From Anaerosalibacter sp. Marseille-P3206 (GTDB lineage: Bacteria; Bacillota; Clostridia; Tissierellales; Sporanaerobacteraceae), in NCBI RefSeq assembly GCF_900155565.1, contig NZ_FUHM01000002.1, positions 434,001 to 498,000 on the forward strand: DNA of 64,000 nt, read 5' to 3'. Numbering within the stretch: the stretch's first letter is position 1; each line of letters opens with the position of its first letter. The position numbers and the translations under genes are program-made. Shown piece by piece: positions 9,886 through 19,066 of this stretch. The notes under the pieces were generated by a model. The model saw only the letters and a list, made by a program, of their open reading frames with translations. It made no database searches and had not been told where the DNA came from.

Positions 9886-10536
9886 CTATTTTGATATTAT
9901 CTCTAATTCATTTATATAATTTTCTAAAAACATTGGGTTAGCATATCCTGTACCAACCAAATAAAGATAATCTAATATTTTAGGGTGATATGAAAGTTTA
10001 AGTAGTTCCTTGCAAAAAATATGTGCAGCTATATCGCTACATTTCATAACAGGGTATCTTTTAGTTAAAAAAACTCTTATATCTTCAAGTTTATCATATG
10101 TTGCACCAATTTCCTTATCCTCCAAATAGTGATACAATTCATGAGCAATTTGTATTTCTTTGATTTCATCATAACTCAACTTAAGCCCTACTTTTGAATC
10201 ACTTAAAGCACTTTCTACTTTTTTTATAGACAAATCATATAAAATAATACTATTTATATCACTGTCATATTTCCCTCTTAATCTAACAATTTCAAAGTCA
10301 TATTCTTCATCTGGTTTATCTAATCTTATTTTATTTTCTTCACATATCTCTATAACATTTTTTCCTTGGAAAGTATTCAACATATCTCTAGCTGCTTCTT
10401 GTCCTATTTTTATAGATTCATCTATATAATATTTAACTCTATCATCTGGTATCTTTTTGAAATATAAATCTTCCTTTAATTCTGCTAATGACATTAGCTC
10501 ATCTGTAGCCCTGTCAACAATCTTTTTCTTGTCCAA
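9886..10536 (-). CDS. Putative HExxH metallopeptidase-like protein (ImmA/IrrE-like)
   Basis: The 216-residue protein has AHELYHYLED around residue 135, a match to the zinc-peptidase HExxH motif, and a later IAAHIFCKELL helix that could supply the third ligand as in ImmA/IrrE proteins. Its N-terminal half is helical without a clear domain. The start codon appears to be TTG, nine bases after AAAGGAG. It lies between the ROK kinase and the DUF523 gene. No phage repressor or mobile genes are nearby, so a classic ImmA role in element induction is not suggested. The family call is tentative. Confidence 0.55.
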   Translation of the reverse strand: MDKKKIVDRATDELMSLAELKEDLYFKKIPDDRVKYYIDESIKIGQEAARDMLNTFQGKNVIEICEENKIRLDKPDEEYDFEIVRLRGKYDSDINSIILYDLSIKKVESALSDSKVGLKLSYDEIKEIQIAHELYHYLEDKEIGATYDKLEDIRVFLTKRYPVMKCSDIAAHIFCKELLKLSYHPKILDYLYLVGTGYANPMFLENYINELEIISK

Positions 10537-10554
10537 TACGACCAGCTCCTTTTG

Positions 10555-10995
10555 TTATTTATCTAATCTATAGTCTTTATCACTATATACTTTTATCCCA
10601 TTATCAATAAATAAATCTGTAGTTACTCCATTGCCCTCTACAAGTTTTCCACAAAAGTTACCATCATATACGTAACCACAACCACAAGAAGGGCTGTTAG
10701 ATTTTAAAATTGCAACTTTGGCTCCAACAACTCCTGCTATAGCCAATGACTTTTTAGCACCTTCTAAAAATTCAGTAGTGCGATCTACCCCATCTTTATC
10801 TATTACCCTTGTATTACCTTTTTCATCTTTAATTATTTCACAAGGTACCCTAGGCGTAGGAAGTCCTCCTAATACTTCTGGACAAACAGGTATTGCCTTT
10901 CCTTCTTCCACCAATTTGGATATAGCTTCATTTTTGTTATCCTTACCATTATACTTACATTTAATACCTGCCAAACAAGCACTAACTATATACAT
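10555..10995 (-). CDS. DUF523 family protein
   Basis: A 146-residue protein that opens with VSACLAGIKCKYNGKDN, continues with PVCPEVLGGLPTPRVPCEI and contains LKSNSPSCGCG. These conserved cysteine-containing blocks are typical of DUF523, a widespread small family of unknown function. Length matches the family norm. A GAGGTGG site precedes the ATG. It sits 10 bases from the nagZ stop, so co-transcription is likely. Confidence 0.9.
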   Translation of the reverse strand: MYIVSACLAGIKCKYNGKDNKNEAISKLVEEGKAIPVCPEVLGGLPTPRVPCEIIKDEKGNTRVIDKDGVDRTTEFLEGAKKSLAIAGVVGAKVAILKSNSPSCGCGYVYDGNFCGKLVEGNGVTTDLFIDNGIKVYSDKDYRLDK

Positions 10996-11005
10996 TATAC
11001 CACCT

Positions 11006-12232
11006 CTATTTTATATACTTATCAAGTAATTCCTTAGTTCTATTATTTACATCTATCACATTGGGAACTTCAATTTCATTATCCTTTAGATTATATTTGT
11101 CTTTTAACTTAAGAATTCTATATACTTTTTTATCTATTTCATCTTTAGATATATCATTATTGTTAACAGCTTCCCTTATAGCATTCAATACTTTTAGTTG
11201 TTTTTCATGTTCAAAACACACAAGTACTATATCACTTCCAGCTTTCAAACTCCTTACAGATGCACTACCAATATCAAAATTTTTAGTAATAGCTCCCATG
11301 GTCATATCATCAGTTACTACTACTCCATCAAATTTTAATTCTTCTCTTAATATATCATTTATAAGACTTTTTGAAAGAGTGGCAGGATACTCCTCATCTA
11401 TATTAGACAACAATATATGACCTATCATAACAACATCTGCTCCATTATTGATAGCCTCTTTAAATGGTATGAACTCTAGCTTTTCAAGTTCTTCTTTCGT
11501 CTTATTTACCACAGGCAAATTTACATGAGAATCCATATATGTGTCTCCATGACCTGGAAAATGTTTAACCACAGGTATAACATGAGAATCCTTGATACCA
11601 TTCATAACTAATAAACCGTGTTTTGAAACAATCTGAGATGTAGAACCAAAGGCTCTATCGCCAATTACAGTATTTTTACTATTTGAATGTATATCTAGTA
11701 CTGGTGCAAAATCCATATTAATTCCCAGTAAGCTAAGATTATTGCCAAGTATTTTGCCTATTTCATAGGAAAAATGTTCATCATCTATTAAACCTATATC
11801 TCTTGCTTTTGGTGTTTTAATAATTTCCTTTGGAATCCTAGATACTCTTCCCCCTTCTTCATCTACTCCTATAAACATAGGTATAGTATTCTTAGAATTA
11901 ATACTCTTTATCGAATTTGTCAATTCTACAAGTTGCGAAACACTATTAATATTCTTCTTAAAGAGAATAAATCCTCCTACATAATAACTCTCTATTAGCT
12001 CAACTGTCTTATCATCAAGCTCCACTCCATCTAGTCCAACCAAGACTAATTGTCCTATCTTTTCATCTATAGTCATTTTCTCTAACTTTTCCATTATAGG
12101 ATCAACTTCTTCTTCCTCCATTTCCTCTTTTACAAATTCTCTATCAGGTTTTTTCTCAGTTTTCTCACTACATCCTGTAAATATTATGGTGATTACAAGT
12201 AGTAAAATTATACACTCAATCCACTTCTTCAT
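11006..12232 (-). CDS. nagZ: Beta-N-acetylhexosaminidase, GH3 lipoprotein
   Basis: NagZ removes N-acetylglucosamine from muropeptides or other beta-linked chains in cell-wall recycling. The 408-residue protein has a lipoprotein signal (LLLVITIIFTGCSEK, lipid-attached cysteine about residue 21), an acidic linker, and the GH3 barrel. Characteristic blocks are FIGVDEEGGRVSR, KHFPGHGDTYMDSH (the His-Asp flexible loop that acts as acid/base in NagZ) and GVVVTDDMTMGAI with the nucleophile aspartate. As a lipoprotein it should act outside the membrane, as in other Firmicutes. There is no C-terminal extension. Confidence 0.9.
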   Translation of the reverse strand: MKKWIECIILLLVITIIFTGCSEKTEKKPDREFVKEEMEEEEVDPIMEKLEKMTIDEKIGQLVLVGLDGVELDDKTVELIESYYVGGFILFKKNINSVSQLVELTNSIKSINSKNTIPMFIGVDEEGGRVSRIPKEIIKTPKARDIGLIDDEHFSYEIGKILGNNLSLLGINMDFAPVLDIHSNSKNTVIGDRAFGSTSQIVSKHGLLVMNGIKDSHVIPVVKHFPGHGDTYMDSHVNLPVVNKTKEELEKLEFIPFKEAINNGADVVMIGHILLSNIDEEYPATLSKSLINDILREELKFDGVVVTDDMTMGAITKNFDIGSASVRSLKAGSDIVLVCFEHEKQLKVLNAIREAVNNNDISKDEIDKKVYRILKLKDKYNLKDNEIEVPNVIDVNNRTKELLDKYIK

Positions 12233-12313
12233 AAAATCGCTCCTTAAACATTACTACATCTATTATCTATATTATAGAATATTGTATACTTATTTTCTAT
12301 TGGATTATTAGAG

Positions 12314-12342
12314 AAAAAACAAACTCTGGCAATTGCCAGAGT
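12314..12342 (-). terminator. Terminator after glutaminase
   Basis: A perfect palindrome with arms ACTCTGGC (12323-12330) and GCCAGAGT (12335-12342) is followed on the minus strand by TTTGTTTTTT. It lies 7 bases past the glsA stop. Confidence 0.9.
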
Positions 12343-12348
12343 AATTAA

Positions 12349-13266
12349 TCAAAAAATACTTAAGTCTAATTGTTTTGATAAGCTTTGTAAAACTCGTAGT
12401 CCTGCTACAGAATTGCCTCTCTTGTCTAACGCAGGGCCATAAATACCTATGCCCATTCTATGAGGTACTGAAGCTAGTATACCCCCTCCAACACCACTCT
12501 TGGCTGGAATACCTACCTTTATAGCAAACTCTCCACTAGAGTTGTACATTCCACATGTTACCATATAGGTTTTAATGATTCTAGATATGTGTTCATCAAC
12601 TACAACTTCTCCAGTCTTAGGTATAGTTCCATCATTAGCTAAGAATAAACCCATATTGGCAATATCAATACAATCCATTTCAATGGAACATTGTTTAAAA
12701 TAAACATCCAATGCCTCTTCTACATTGCCATCTACAATCCCCATGTCCTTCAATAAATAGCCCATGGCTCTGTTTCTATTTCCAGTTTCTTTTTCAGATA
12801 AATATACTTCTTCATTAATGACTATATTGTCGTTGCATGAAATCTTTCTAAATAGAGAAAGTAATCTGTCAATTTTTTCTTTAGAATCCCTACCCTTAAT
12901 CAAAGATGTAACTGCTATTGCTCCTGCATTTATCATTGGATTTAAAGGTTTTGCTATTTCCTCTACCTCCAATTTATATATTGAATTAAAAGCATCCCCA
13001 GTAGGTTCCATCCCTACCTTCTTGAAAACTTCTTCTTCTCCATTGTCCATAATAGCTAACATCAACGCAATGGTCTTAGATATACTTTGTATAGTAAATC
13101 TCTTTCTATATTCGCCAGCAGTATAAATATTGCCATCCATATCAATAATACATGCTCCTAAATCCCTTGGATTAGCTTTGGCTAATGCAGGAATATAATC
13201 TGCTACCTTACCTTTCTCTGTCACTTCTATATTTTTATCAATAATCCCCTTTAACAAATCTTTCAT
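12349..13266 (-). CDS. glsA: Glutaminase
   Basis: Hydrolyses glutamine to glutamate and ammonia. The 305-residue protein is the serine-dependent, beta-lactamase-fold type. It shows FTIQSISKTIAL with the SxxK catalytic pair, NPMINAGAIAVTSLI, and the late block KSGVGGGILASVPHRMGIG. Length agrees with the family (about 305-310). It is followed by a strong terminator and preceded at 17 bases by the nucleoside kinase gene, so the two probably form one unit. In other bacteria this enzyme serves acid resistance or nitrogen supply; nothing here decides between them. Confidence 0.95.
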   Translation of the reverse strand: MKDLLKGIIDKNIEVTEKGKVADYIPALAKANPRDLGACIIDMDGNIYTAGEYRKRFTIQSISKTIALMLAIMDNGEEEVFKKVGMEPTGDAFNSIYKLEVEEIAKPLNPMINAGAIAVTSLIKGRDSKEKIDRLLSLFRKISCNDNIVINEEVYLSEKETGNRNRAMGYLLKDMGIVDGNVEEALDVYFKQCSIEMDCIDIANMGLFLANDGTIPKTGEVVVDEHISRIIKTYMVTCGMYNSSGEFAIKVGIPAKSGVGGGILASVPHRMGIGIYGPALDKRGNSVAGLRVLQSLSKQLDLSIF

Positions 13267-13283
13267 ATGCTCACCTCTCTAAC

Positions 13284-14939
13284 TTATCTAAAGCAACTCC
13301 CGCCTATAAATTCCCTCAATATAGATGTAGGAGGTATAATCGATTCATCTTCTACATCTTTTAAATAACTCAAAAACTTTAATAGTCTCTTAGCTTCTGA
13401 ATAATACTCGCTACTTTTGTCTACTTCTTTAAGAAGTGGAACTGCATATTTCTTAAGCACAGACAATTCATAAGATAATGCTGAATTGAACATAACATCT
13501 GCTTCTTCTTGAAATGGGAAAATGTTCTTTTCCTCTCCAATTCTAACTTGTTCCCATAGTTTAAAAGTCCTTAACACGTCATTTCCTCTGTATTTGTTAT
13601 CTCTAACCATTCTTCTTAGTATTCTAGTATCTGTTGTAGGTATCCTATTATGAGCATCTATATTTAGCTGAGTTAGTGCACTTATATATATTTTAAACTT
13701 ATTCTTTTCTGGAATAGCATTGGTCATCTTAGGATTTAATGCATGGATACCTTCAATTATAATTGGATGGTCCTCGTCTACCCTTACCCTTATTCCTGAA
13801 GGTTCTCTTACACCTTCTAAGAAGTTAAATCTAGGCAATTCAATTTCTTTGCCTTCTATAAGTGCTATCAAATCCTCATTGAACTTTTTCAAATCAATTG
13901 CTTCAAGTGCTTCAAAATCATATTCACCAAATTCATTTTTTGGAGTATCTACTCTATTTACAAAATAATCATCTACTGATATAGATATGGGTTTCTTTCC
14001 ATTGACCTTTAACTGAACAGCTAATCTTTTAGAAAATGTTGTCTTTCCAGAAGAAGAAGGCCCTGCAATCATTATTAAATTTACATTGTCATCAGCACAA
14101 ATCATATCTGCAATACTTGCGATCTTCTTTTCATGAAGAGCTTCAGAAATTCTAATCACTTCATCAATAGAATCTTTTCTTATTTTGTCGTTTAAATTCC
14201 CAATATACCCTAAGTCCAAAATATTAGCCCAATCCTCTGCTTCTTTAAAAACTTTAGCAAGCTTTCTCTGCTCAACAAACTCTGGAACAGTAGTTTTGCT
14301 TTCCTGTGTAGGACCTAATAATATCGCTCCCGGATAATAATACTTAACATCAAAAACATCTAAATACCCTGTAGATGGGGCAACATATCCATAGATAGTA
14401 TCAATATGCTCCTCAAGTCTATATACATCTATAAAATCTCTATCTAAAGAATTATAAAGTCTAACCTTATCATCATAACCTTCTTCCTTAAATATCTTAA
14501 TTGCTTGTTCCTTTGATATCCTTTCTCTATAGATAGGTATGTCTTTTTCAATCATTTCACTCATTATTCTCTTTATTTCTTCTATATCTTTAAAACTTAT
14601 AGTCTTATCTCCCTCAACTTCTGTATACATTCCTTTTCCTAAAGAATGCTCAATGTTTACAGTATAGTCTGAAAACACTTTTTCACAAGCAGCTATATAC
14701 ACAAGGACTAAGGTTCTTCCATATATTCTATGCCCATCTTTATCACTAATATCTAAAAACTCTATATTTTTTCCCTCTTTTACTTTCTTCTTTAAATAGA
14801 CTATTTCATTGTCTACCCTAGCTCCTAAGTACTTTTTGTATTCATCCTTAAAAATCATTTTTGAAAGCTCTTCATAAGTTGAACCTTCATCAACAGTAAC
14901 TTCTCCTACCCCTTCAACAATAACTTTGAAATTCTTCAC
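13284..14939 (-). CDS. Nucleoside (uridine-like) kinase with N-terminal TGS-like domain
   Basis: This 551-residue protein combines an N-terminal part resembling the TGS and editing regions of threonyl-tRNA synthetase (about 1-230) with a C-terminal uridine-kinase domain. The P-loop is MIAGPSSSGKTTFSKRL (about 285-301), followed by SISVDDYFVNR and IIIEGIHALNP. Clostridia commonly carry this fusion, annotated as nucleoside kinase; the native substrate is not certain. It is transcribed from a promoter region with a palindrome at 14957-14979. glsA follows closely. Confidence 0.85.
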   Translation of the reverse strand: MKNFKVIVEGVGEVTVDEGSTYEELSKMIFKDEYKKYLGARVDNEIVYLKKKVKEGKNIEFLDISDKDGHRIYGRTLVLVYIAACEKVFSDYTVNIEHSLGKGMYTEVEGDKTISFKDIEEIKRIMSEMIEKDIPIYRERISKEQAIKIFKEEGYDDKVRLYNSLDRDFIDVYRLEEHIDTIYGYVAPSTGYLDVFDVKYYYPGAILLGPTQESKTTVPEFVEQRKLAKVFKEAEDWANILDLGYIGNLNDKIRKDSIDEVIRISEALHEKKIASIADMICADDNVNLIMIAGPSSSGKTTFSKRLAVQLKVNGKKPISISVDDYFVNRVDTPKNEFGEYDFEALEAIDLKKFNEDLIALIEGKEIELPRFNFLEGVREPSGIRVRVDEDHPIIIEGIHALNPKMTNAIPEKNKFKIYISALTQLNIDAHNRIPTTDTRILRRMVRDNKYRGNDVLRTFKLWEQVRIGEEKNIFPFQEEADVMFNSALSYELSVLKKYAVPLLKEVDKSSEYYSEAKRLLKFLSYLKDVEDESIIPPTSILREFIGGSCFR

Positions 14940-14956
14940 AATAACTCTCCTTCCTT

Positions 14957-14994
14957 ATTTTAGTTCAATAAACTAAAATCGTATATATATTATA
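14957..14994 (-). promoter_or_regulatory. Candidate -10 box and operator palindrome ahead of the nucleoside kinase
   Basis: On the minus strand a TATAAT (14994-14989) is followed within about 10 bases by a near-perfect palindrome with arms ATTTTAGTT (14957-14965) and AACTAAAAT (14971-14979), then the ribosome binding site and start codon at 14939. The position, near the expected transcription start, suits an operator. No convincing -35 box was found. Confidence 0.4.
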
Positions 14995-15006
14995 CCTTAT
15001 TTTAGA

Positions 15007-15036
15007 AAAAAAATATAGCAGAGATACCTCTGCTAT
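15007..15036 (-). terminator. Terminator after the CBS-domain gene
   Basis: The arms AGCAGAG and CTCTGCT (15017-15034) form a 7-bp stem, extended by two A-T pairs and followed on the minus strand by a run of eight T. Confidence 0.85.
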
Positions 15037-15045
15037 TTGTTATTT

Positions 15046-15474
15046 CTAAATATTTGGTCTACTAGGTTCTGATATATTTGATAAAGCATCTCCTGCTTCA
15101 TCAATCAATCTATCTCTTACAGCCACATCTCCAATAGATACAATACCTACTAACGAATCTCCTTCCACTACCGGAAGACGTCTAACTTGATGTTCTGCCA
15201 TGAGATTTGTTGCTTCAGTTACATCTGTATCTGGAGTTACAAAAACAGGATTTGCAGTCATAACATCTCTAACTATAGATTGACTTGCATACCCTTGTGT
15301 CAATCCCCTCACCACCATATCTCTGTCTGTAACTATTCCCAAAAGCTTACTATTGTTATCACAAACCGGTATACTCCCAACATTTAAATTCTTCATTTGT
15401 CCTGCTACTTCTCCCAAAGTTGAATTTTGACCTACTGATGTAACTTGCCTAGTCATAATATCTCTAATCTTCAA
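15046..15474 (-). CDS. Tandem CBS-domain protein
   Basis: The 142 residues are two consecutive CBS domains and little else: MKIRDIMTRQVTSV...LGIVTDRDMVVRG and VRDVMTANPVFVTPDTDV...LVGIVSIGDVAVRD. Such stand-alone CBS pairs bind adenine nucleotides or S-adenosyl compounds and act as regulatory modules; the partner is unknown. It appears to be a single-gene unit with its own terminator. Length is normal for the family. Confidence 0.9.
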   Translation of the reverse strand: MKIRDIMTRQVTSVGQNSTLGEVAGQMKNLNVGSIPVCDNNSKLLGIVTDRDMVVRGLTQGYASQSIVRDVMTANPVFVTPDTDVTEATNLMAEHQVRRLPVVEGDSLVGIVSIGDVAVRDRLIDEAGDALSNISEPSRPNI

Positions 15475-15527
15475 ACTACCAACTCCTTTTTTATAAATTA
15501 CTATTAGGATGTGTAGTTTTTTTCTTT

Positions 15528-15998
15528 TTACTCATTTATTTTTAAAGCTAAAATTTTATTTACTTCTTTAAACCCAAATTTTTCATAAAATCCAATTGCC
15601 CTAATATTTTCGGAATTGACATTTAGTCTAACAGTATTAACTCCATTTTCTCTAAACCAAGAAACTATTTCACTTAACAAAGTCTCTGCTACACCTAACC
15701 CCCTGTATTCATACTCTATAAATACATCGCTAATATATCCAAAAAATCCTCCACTAATTAAATTAGAATTTACCCTCAATTCTCCCCTTATAAAACCTAT
15801 ATTTTCACCACATTCACCGGCAACCAAAATGCGAATACTAGGATTACTCATATCCTCCCTAAAATTTTCACACATAATCTCCCTATAATTAAAAGAAGGA
15901 GAAATATAATCTATAAAGTCTTTATGACAATCAGAAAGCTTACCCCACATTTCAACCAAAGAGTGTAAATCCTTAACTTCCCCTTGCCTTATAAGCAT
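15528..15998 (-). CDS. GNAT-family N-acetyltransferase
   Basis: 156 residues with the GNAT core: a beta strand with GFIRGELRV, then GYISDVFIEYEYRGLGVAETLL, in which YRGLGVAE is the acetyl-CoA loop, and RLNVNSENIRAIGFYEKFGFKEV at the end. The substrate cannot be read from sequence. I chose the ATG at 15998, which overlaps the stop of the upstream pseudouridine synthase (TAATG) and has GGAG eight bases before it; this indicates translational coupling. Confidence 0.85.
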   Translation of the reverse strand: MLIRQGEVKDLHSLVEMWGKLSDCHKDFIDYISPSFNYREIMCENFREDMSNPSIRILVAGECGENIGFIRGELRVNSNLISGGFFGYISDVFIEYEYRGLGVAETLLSEIVSWFRENGVNTVRLNVNSENIRAIGFYEKFGFKEVNKILALKINE

Positions 15999-16960
15999 TA
16001 AAACCACTCCTTCTCTATATTATAAAATATAGCTGGACTCATTGCCTCAAACTCCCTGCCGTTTAAATAATCTAATTTAGTAAGTCCATTGAAACAAATC
16101 TTATATGCATGTAAAAATTGACTTTCCAATCTATATTTTTTCTTAAAGAACTCATTTATCTTTCCATCTCCATACTTTCCATCTCCTACAATAGGATGAC
16201 CTATTGATGAAAGATGAGCTCTAATTTGATGAGTTCGTCCTGTTATCAAATCAATTTCCAAAAGAGAAAAATCATTGTTTTTATCCAATACCTTTATACT
16301 AGTTTTAACTTCTTTTGTTCCTTCCATTTCTTCACTATAGATTTTAACTTTATTTTTTTCTTCATTTTTTAGTAAATACCCACCTAAAAGAATATCCTTA
16401 TCCACTCTTCCCTTTACCATACATTTGTAATACTTCTTTATATCTCTGTTTTTAATGGCCTCATTTATATCTTTTAGAGCTTCATAATTCTTAGCACCAA
16501 TAATAATACCACTTGTGTTTCTATCAAGTCTATTACATATAGATGGGGTAAATGTCTTTTCAATTCTAGGTACATAATCCCCTTTTGCAATCAAATAGCT
16601 CACCATACTATCTACAATATTGTCGCCATAATCTTTATTGACAGGATGTGAAAGGATGCCTTTAGGTTTATTAATAAGTATTATGTTTTCATCTTCATAA
16701 ATAATATCAAGTTTTACGGAACCTTTAACTATTTCCATATCAGGTATAAATGAGTCTAATGTTTCATCTGCTAGATAAAACTTAATTGTATCTCCTTCAA
16801 ATATCATATCTTCTGGTTTTGCTTTTTTGTTATTTAACTTTATCCTCTTTTTACGAAGAAACTTATATATAGTACCTTGAGGTGCTTTAGCTAAGTATTT
16901 TTTTAAAAACCTATCTATCCTTTGATCATTTTCATTTTTATCCACTATAATCTCTCTCAA
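15998..16960 (-). CDS. RluA-family pseudouridine synthase
   Basis: Isomerises uridine to pseudouridine in RNA. The protein is 320 residues: an N-terminal S4-type RNA-binding domain (about 10-75, with RIDRFLKKYLAKAPQGTIYKFLRKKRI) and the catalytic domain with CNRLDRNTSGIIIGAKN, whose aspartate is the catalytic residue of the RluA family, plus LITGRTHQIRAHLSSIGHPIVGD. Target position in rRNA or tRNA is not evident. The downstream acetyltransferase overlaps its stop codon. Transcription diverges from the gene starting at 17083. Confidence 0.93.
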   Translation of the reverse strand: MREIIVDKNENDQRIDRFLKKYLAKAPQGTIYKFLRKKRIKLNNKKAKPEDMIFEGDTIKFYLADETLDSFIPDMEIVKGSVKLDIIYEDENIILINKPKGILSHPVNKDYGDNIVDSMVSYLIAKGDYVPRIEKTFTPSICNRLDRNTSGIIIGAKNYEALKDINEAIKNRDIKKYYKCMVKGRVDKDILLGGYLLKNEEKNKVKIYSEEMEGTKEVKTSIKVLDKNNDFSLLEIDLITGRTHQIRAHLSSIGHPIVGDGKYGDGKINEFFKKKYRLESQFLHAYKICFNGLTKLDYLNGREFEAMSPAIFYNIEKEWF

Positions 16961-17082
16961 ATTATCTCACCTTTTTCCTTTTCATATGTTATAATAATAT
17001 ATGTTATAATGATATTATACACAAGAATAGAGTAAAAACTCTACTTATTTGTTTAACAATCCAGCAAAAAAGAGGTGGAATT

Positions 17083-17538
17083 ATGAAGAAGTTTAGCGAA
17101 GTACTAAAAGATTTTTTCTATGACGCAATTGACTATATACTTATGGTTGTAATAATAGTAATTGTAGCTGGAATTATTGGTTGGAGACTTAATGTATTGT
17201 TTGATAAGGATAAAACCAAAACTCCTACCGTTGGCAACGAAATAGAAATCTCAAAAGATGAAAAAAACATAGATAACAAAGATGGAAAAGATAATGATAA
17301 AAACCAAGATAAAAAAAGCGAAGAATCATCTAAAGAAGTAGTGAAAATCGTCATACCATCAGGTTCTCCTGCTTCAAGCATAGCAGATATTTTGTTTAAA
17401 GAAAAACTAATAGAAGATGAAAAACAATTTATATCAAAGATGATTGAACTAAAACTAGACACAAAAGTTAAATGTGGAGAATTTGAAATAAAAAGAGGCA
17501 GCTCAATAGAAGAAATTCTAGCAACAATTACAAAATAG
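17083..17538 (+). CDS. Membrane-anchored MltG/YceG-like protein lacking the catalytic domain
   Basis: 151 residues: a short cytoplasmic segment, a membrane span (about 19-40), a charged linker rich in D, K, N and E (about 45-87), and a C-terminal part with VVKIVIPSGSPASSIADILFKEKLI and VKCGEFEIKRGSSIEEIL. This C-terminal part resembles the LysM-like beginning of YceG/MltG transglycosylases, but the catalytic region is absent. It may be a small accessory wall protein. It has an AGAGGTGG ribosome site, is on the plus strand against most neighbours, and ends in a bidirectional terminator. Confidence 0.65.
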   Translation: MKKFSEVLKDFFYDAIDYILMVVIIVIVAGIIGWRLNVLFDKDKTKTPTVGNEIEISKDEKNIDNKDGKDNDKNQDKKSEESSKEVVKIVIPSGSPASSIADILFKEKLIEDEKQFISKMIELKLDTKVKCGEFEIKRGSSIEEILATITK

Positions 17539-17541
17539 TAG

Positions 17542-17574
17542 AAAAAAATAGTAGGAAAATCCTACTATTTTTTT
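17542..17574. terminator. Bidirectional terminator between convergent genes
   Basis: ATAGTAGGA and TCCTACTAT form a stem with seven A on one side and seven T on the other, so it should act for both the plus-strand gene ending at 17538 and the minus-strand gene ending at 17573, whose stop codon it overlaps. Confidence 0.9.
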
Positions 17575-18130
17575 AATATGTTTCGTTGATATATTCATCA
17601 ATCAAAGATTTCTTTACCCCTTCTATAAATACATCTTCTTTTTTGAGTATGTCTAACAACCATCTACTCTTTGAATGAAAAATTGCATACTGATAATCCT
17701 TTAAAACAATTTCATATAATTTGTTCCTTAAAAACCTAGACTCTACTTTGATAAAATATGCATCAACATTTACAAAGTTTAAATAACGTAAAAGATGAAG
17801 TGTAGCTCTATCTTTTTCATTATAATAATAATTCCCTTGATTTAAATAATAAATATAATACTTATCATGTTTCCCTTCTTTTCTCATATCCTTTGCTAGC
17901 ATAGTATAATACTTAGCCAATACATTGTAATACTGATAGTTATACATTCCCTTCTCATAACTATCAATTCGTTTAAAAGGTTTCACCTTCATATCTTGAA
18001 CAAAATCAAAATTCCCTTCTAAGAACTCTCTCTTGCTTATATCTCCATTCTTGTACTGAATAATAAGGGAATTCCTGTGATCAAAAAAGGTATCAAAAAT
18101 GCCCTTTTCCTTATAATAAGCCAATTTCAA
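17573..18130 (-). CDS. Conserved hypothetical protein
   Basis: 185 residues, predicted soluble and mostly helical, rich in tyrosine (for example KGMYNYQYYNVLAKYYTMLAKD and DKYYIYYLNQGNYYYNEKD). No signal peptide or membrane span is apparent. It has the look of a conserved Clostridia protein of unknown role, but I cannot name a family with confidence. It lies alone between a shared terminator and an AT-rich intergenic gap. Confidence 0.7.
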   Translation of the reverse strand: MKLAYYKEKGIFDTFFDHRNSLIIQYKNGDISKREFLEGNFDFVQDMKVKPFKRIDSYEKGMYNYQYYNVLAKYYTMLAKDMRKEGKHDKYYIYYLNQGNYYYNEKDRATLHLLRYLNFVNVDAYFIKVESRFLRNKLYEIVLKDYQYAIFHSKSRWLLDILKKEDVFIEGVKKSLIDEYINETY

Positions 18131-18208
18131 ACACCCTATCTAATATTAATTTTATCAAATAACATTAATTATATTATATCATTAATAACATAATTAACAA
18201 ACATAAGA

Positions 18209-18931
18209 TTAACTTTTCTTTAAAAGAAGTACTTCCTCATCAGAAAGCTCTCTATATTCTCCTGGTTGTAAACTATCATCTAAAACAAGAGATCCCATAG
18301 AAATTCTCTTTAAATATAGTACATTCATTTCCAGTGATTCAAACATCCTCTTAACTTGATGGTACTTTCCTTCACTTATAGTTAAGTATACTTTAGATAC
18401 ATATCCAGATTCTATTATCTCAAGTTTCGCTGGTTTAGTCTTGTATCCATCATCTAAAACTATTCCAGATTCAAATACTTCAAAGTATTTCTCATCTACA
18501 TAGCCATCCACTTCTACATAGTATGTTTTTTTTACATTCTTCTTTGGTGATAGAAGCTCATGGGAAAGTTTTCCATCATTTGTTATAAGCAAAAGACCTT
18601 CTGTATCCTTGTCAAGACGTCCTGCTGGATGTGGATTAAAAGCTAAATATTTACTGTCTATCAAGTCTAAAACGGTCTTACTTATAGGATCATTTGTTGA
18701 AGAAACTACATCTTGTGGTTTATTTAGCATTAAGTAAATAAACTCTCTATAATAAACTTTTTCTCCTTCAAAATAAATTTCTTCTACAGTAGGATCAACT
18801 TTTATAGAACTATCTTTAATCAATTCATTTCCTACACTTATCATTCCTTGTTTAACAAAACTCTTGATTTCTTTCCTACTTCCATAACCTAAATTAGAAA
18901 GTATTTTATCTACTCGTTCTTTTTTTCCCAT
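18209..18931 (-). CDS. RsuA/RluB-family pseudouridine synthase
   Basis: 240 residues: an N-terminal S4 domain (VDKILSNLGYGSRKEIKSFVKQGMI) and a catalytic domain with PAGRLDKDTEGLLLITNDG, whose aspartate is the catalytic residue, followed by EGKYHQVKRMFES, typical of the RsuA branch. It modifies rRNA; whether at the 16S or 23S site cannot be told. It is a separate transcription unit from the neighbours. Confidence 0.92.
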   Translation of the reverse strand: MGKKERVDKILSNLGYGSRKEIKSFVKQGMISVGNELIKDSSIKVDPTVEEIYFEGEKVYYREFIYLMLNKPQDVVSSTNDPISKTVLDLIDSKYLAFNPHPAGRLDKDTEGLLLITNDGKLSHELLSPKKNVKKTYYVEVDGYVDEKYFEVFESGIVLDDGYKTKPAKLEIIESGYVSKVYLTISEGKYHQVKRMFESLEMNVLYLKRISMGSLVLDDSLQPGEYRELSDEEVLLLKKS

Positions 18932-19066
18932 TTTGACCTCCTTAATATTCCTCTTACTATATTATATACTATTTAAATCTTAAAAATATAGCAATATAAA
19001 AGAATAATTTAATAATCTCAGGGAAAAATAAAATAGAATTATATAATCTATGAAAGGAGATAATAT

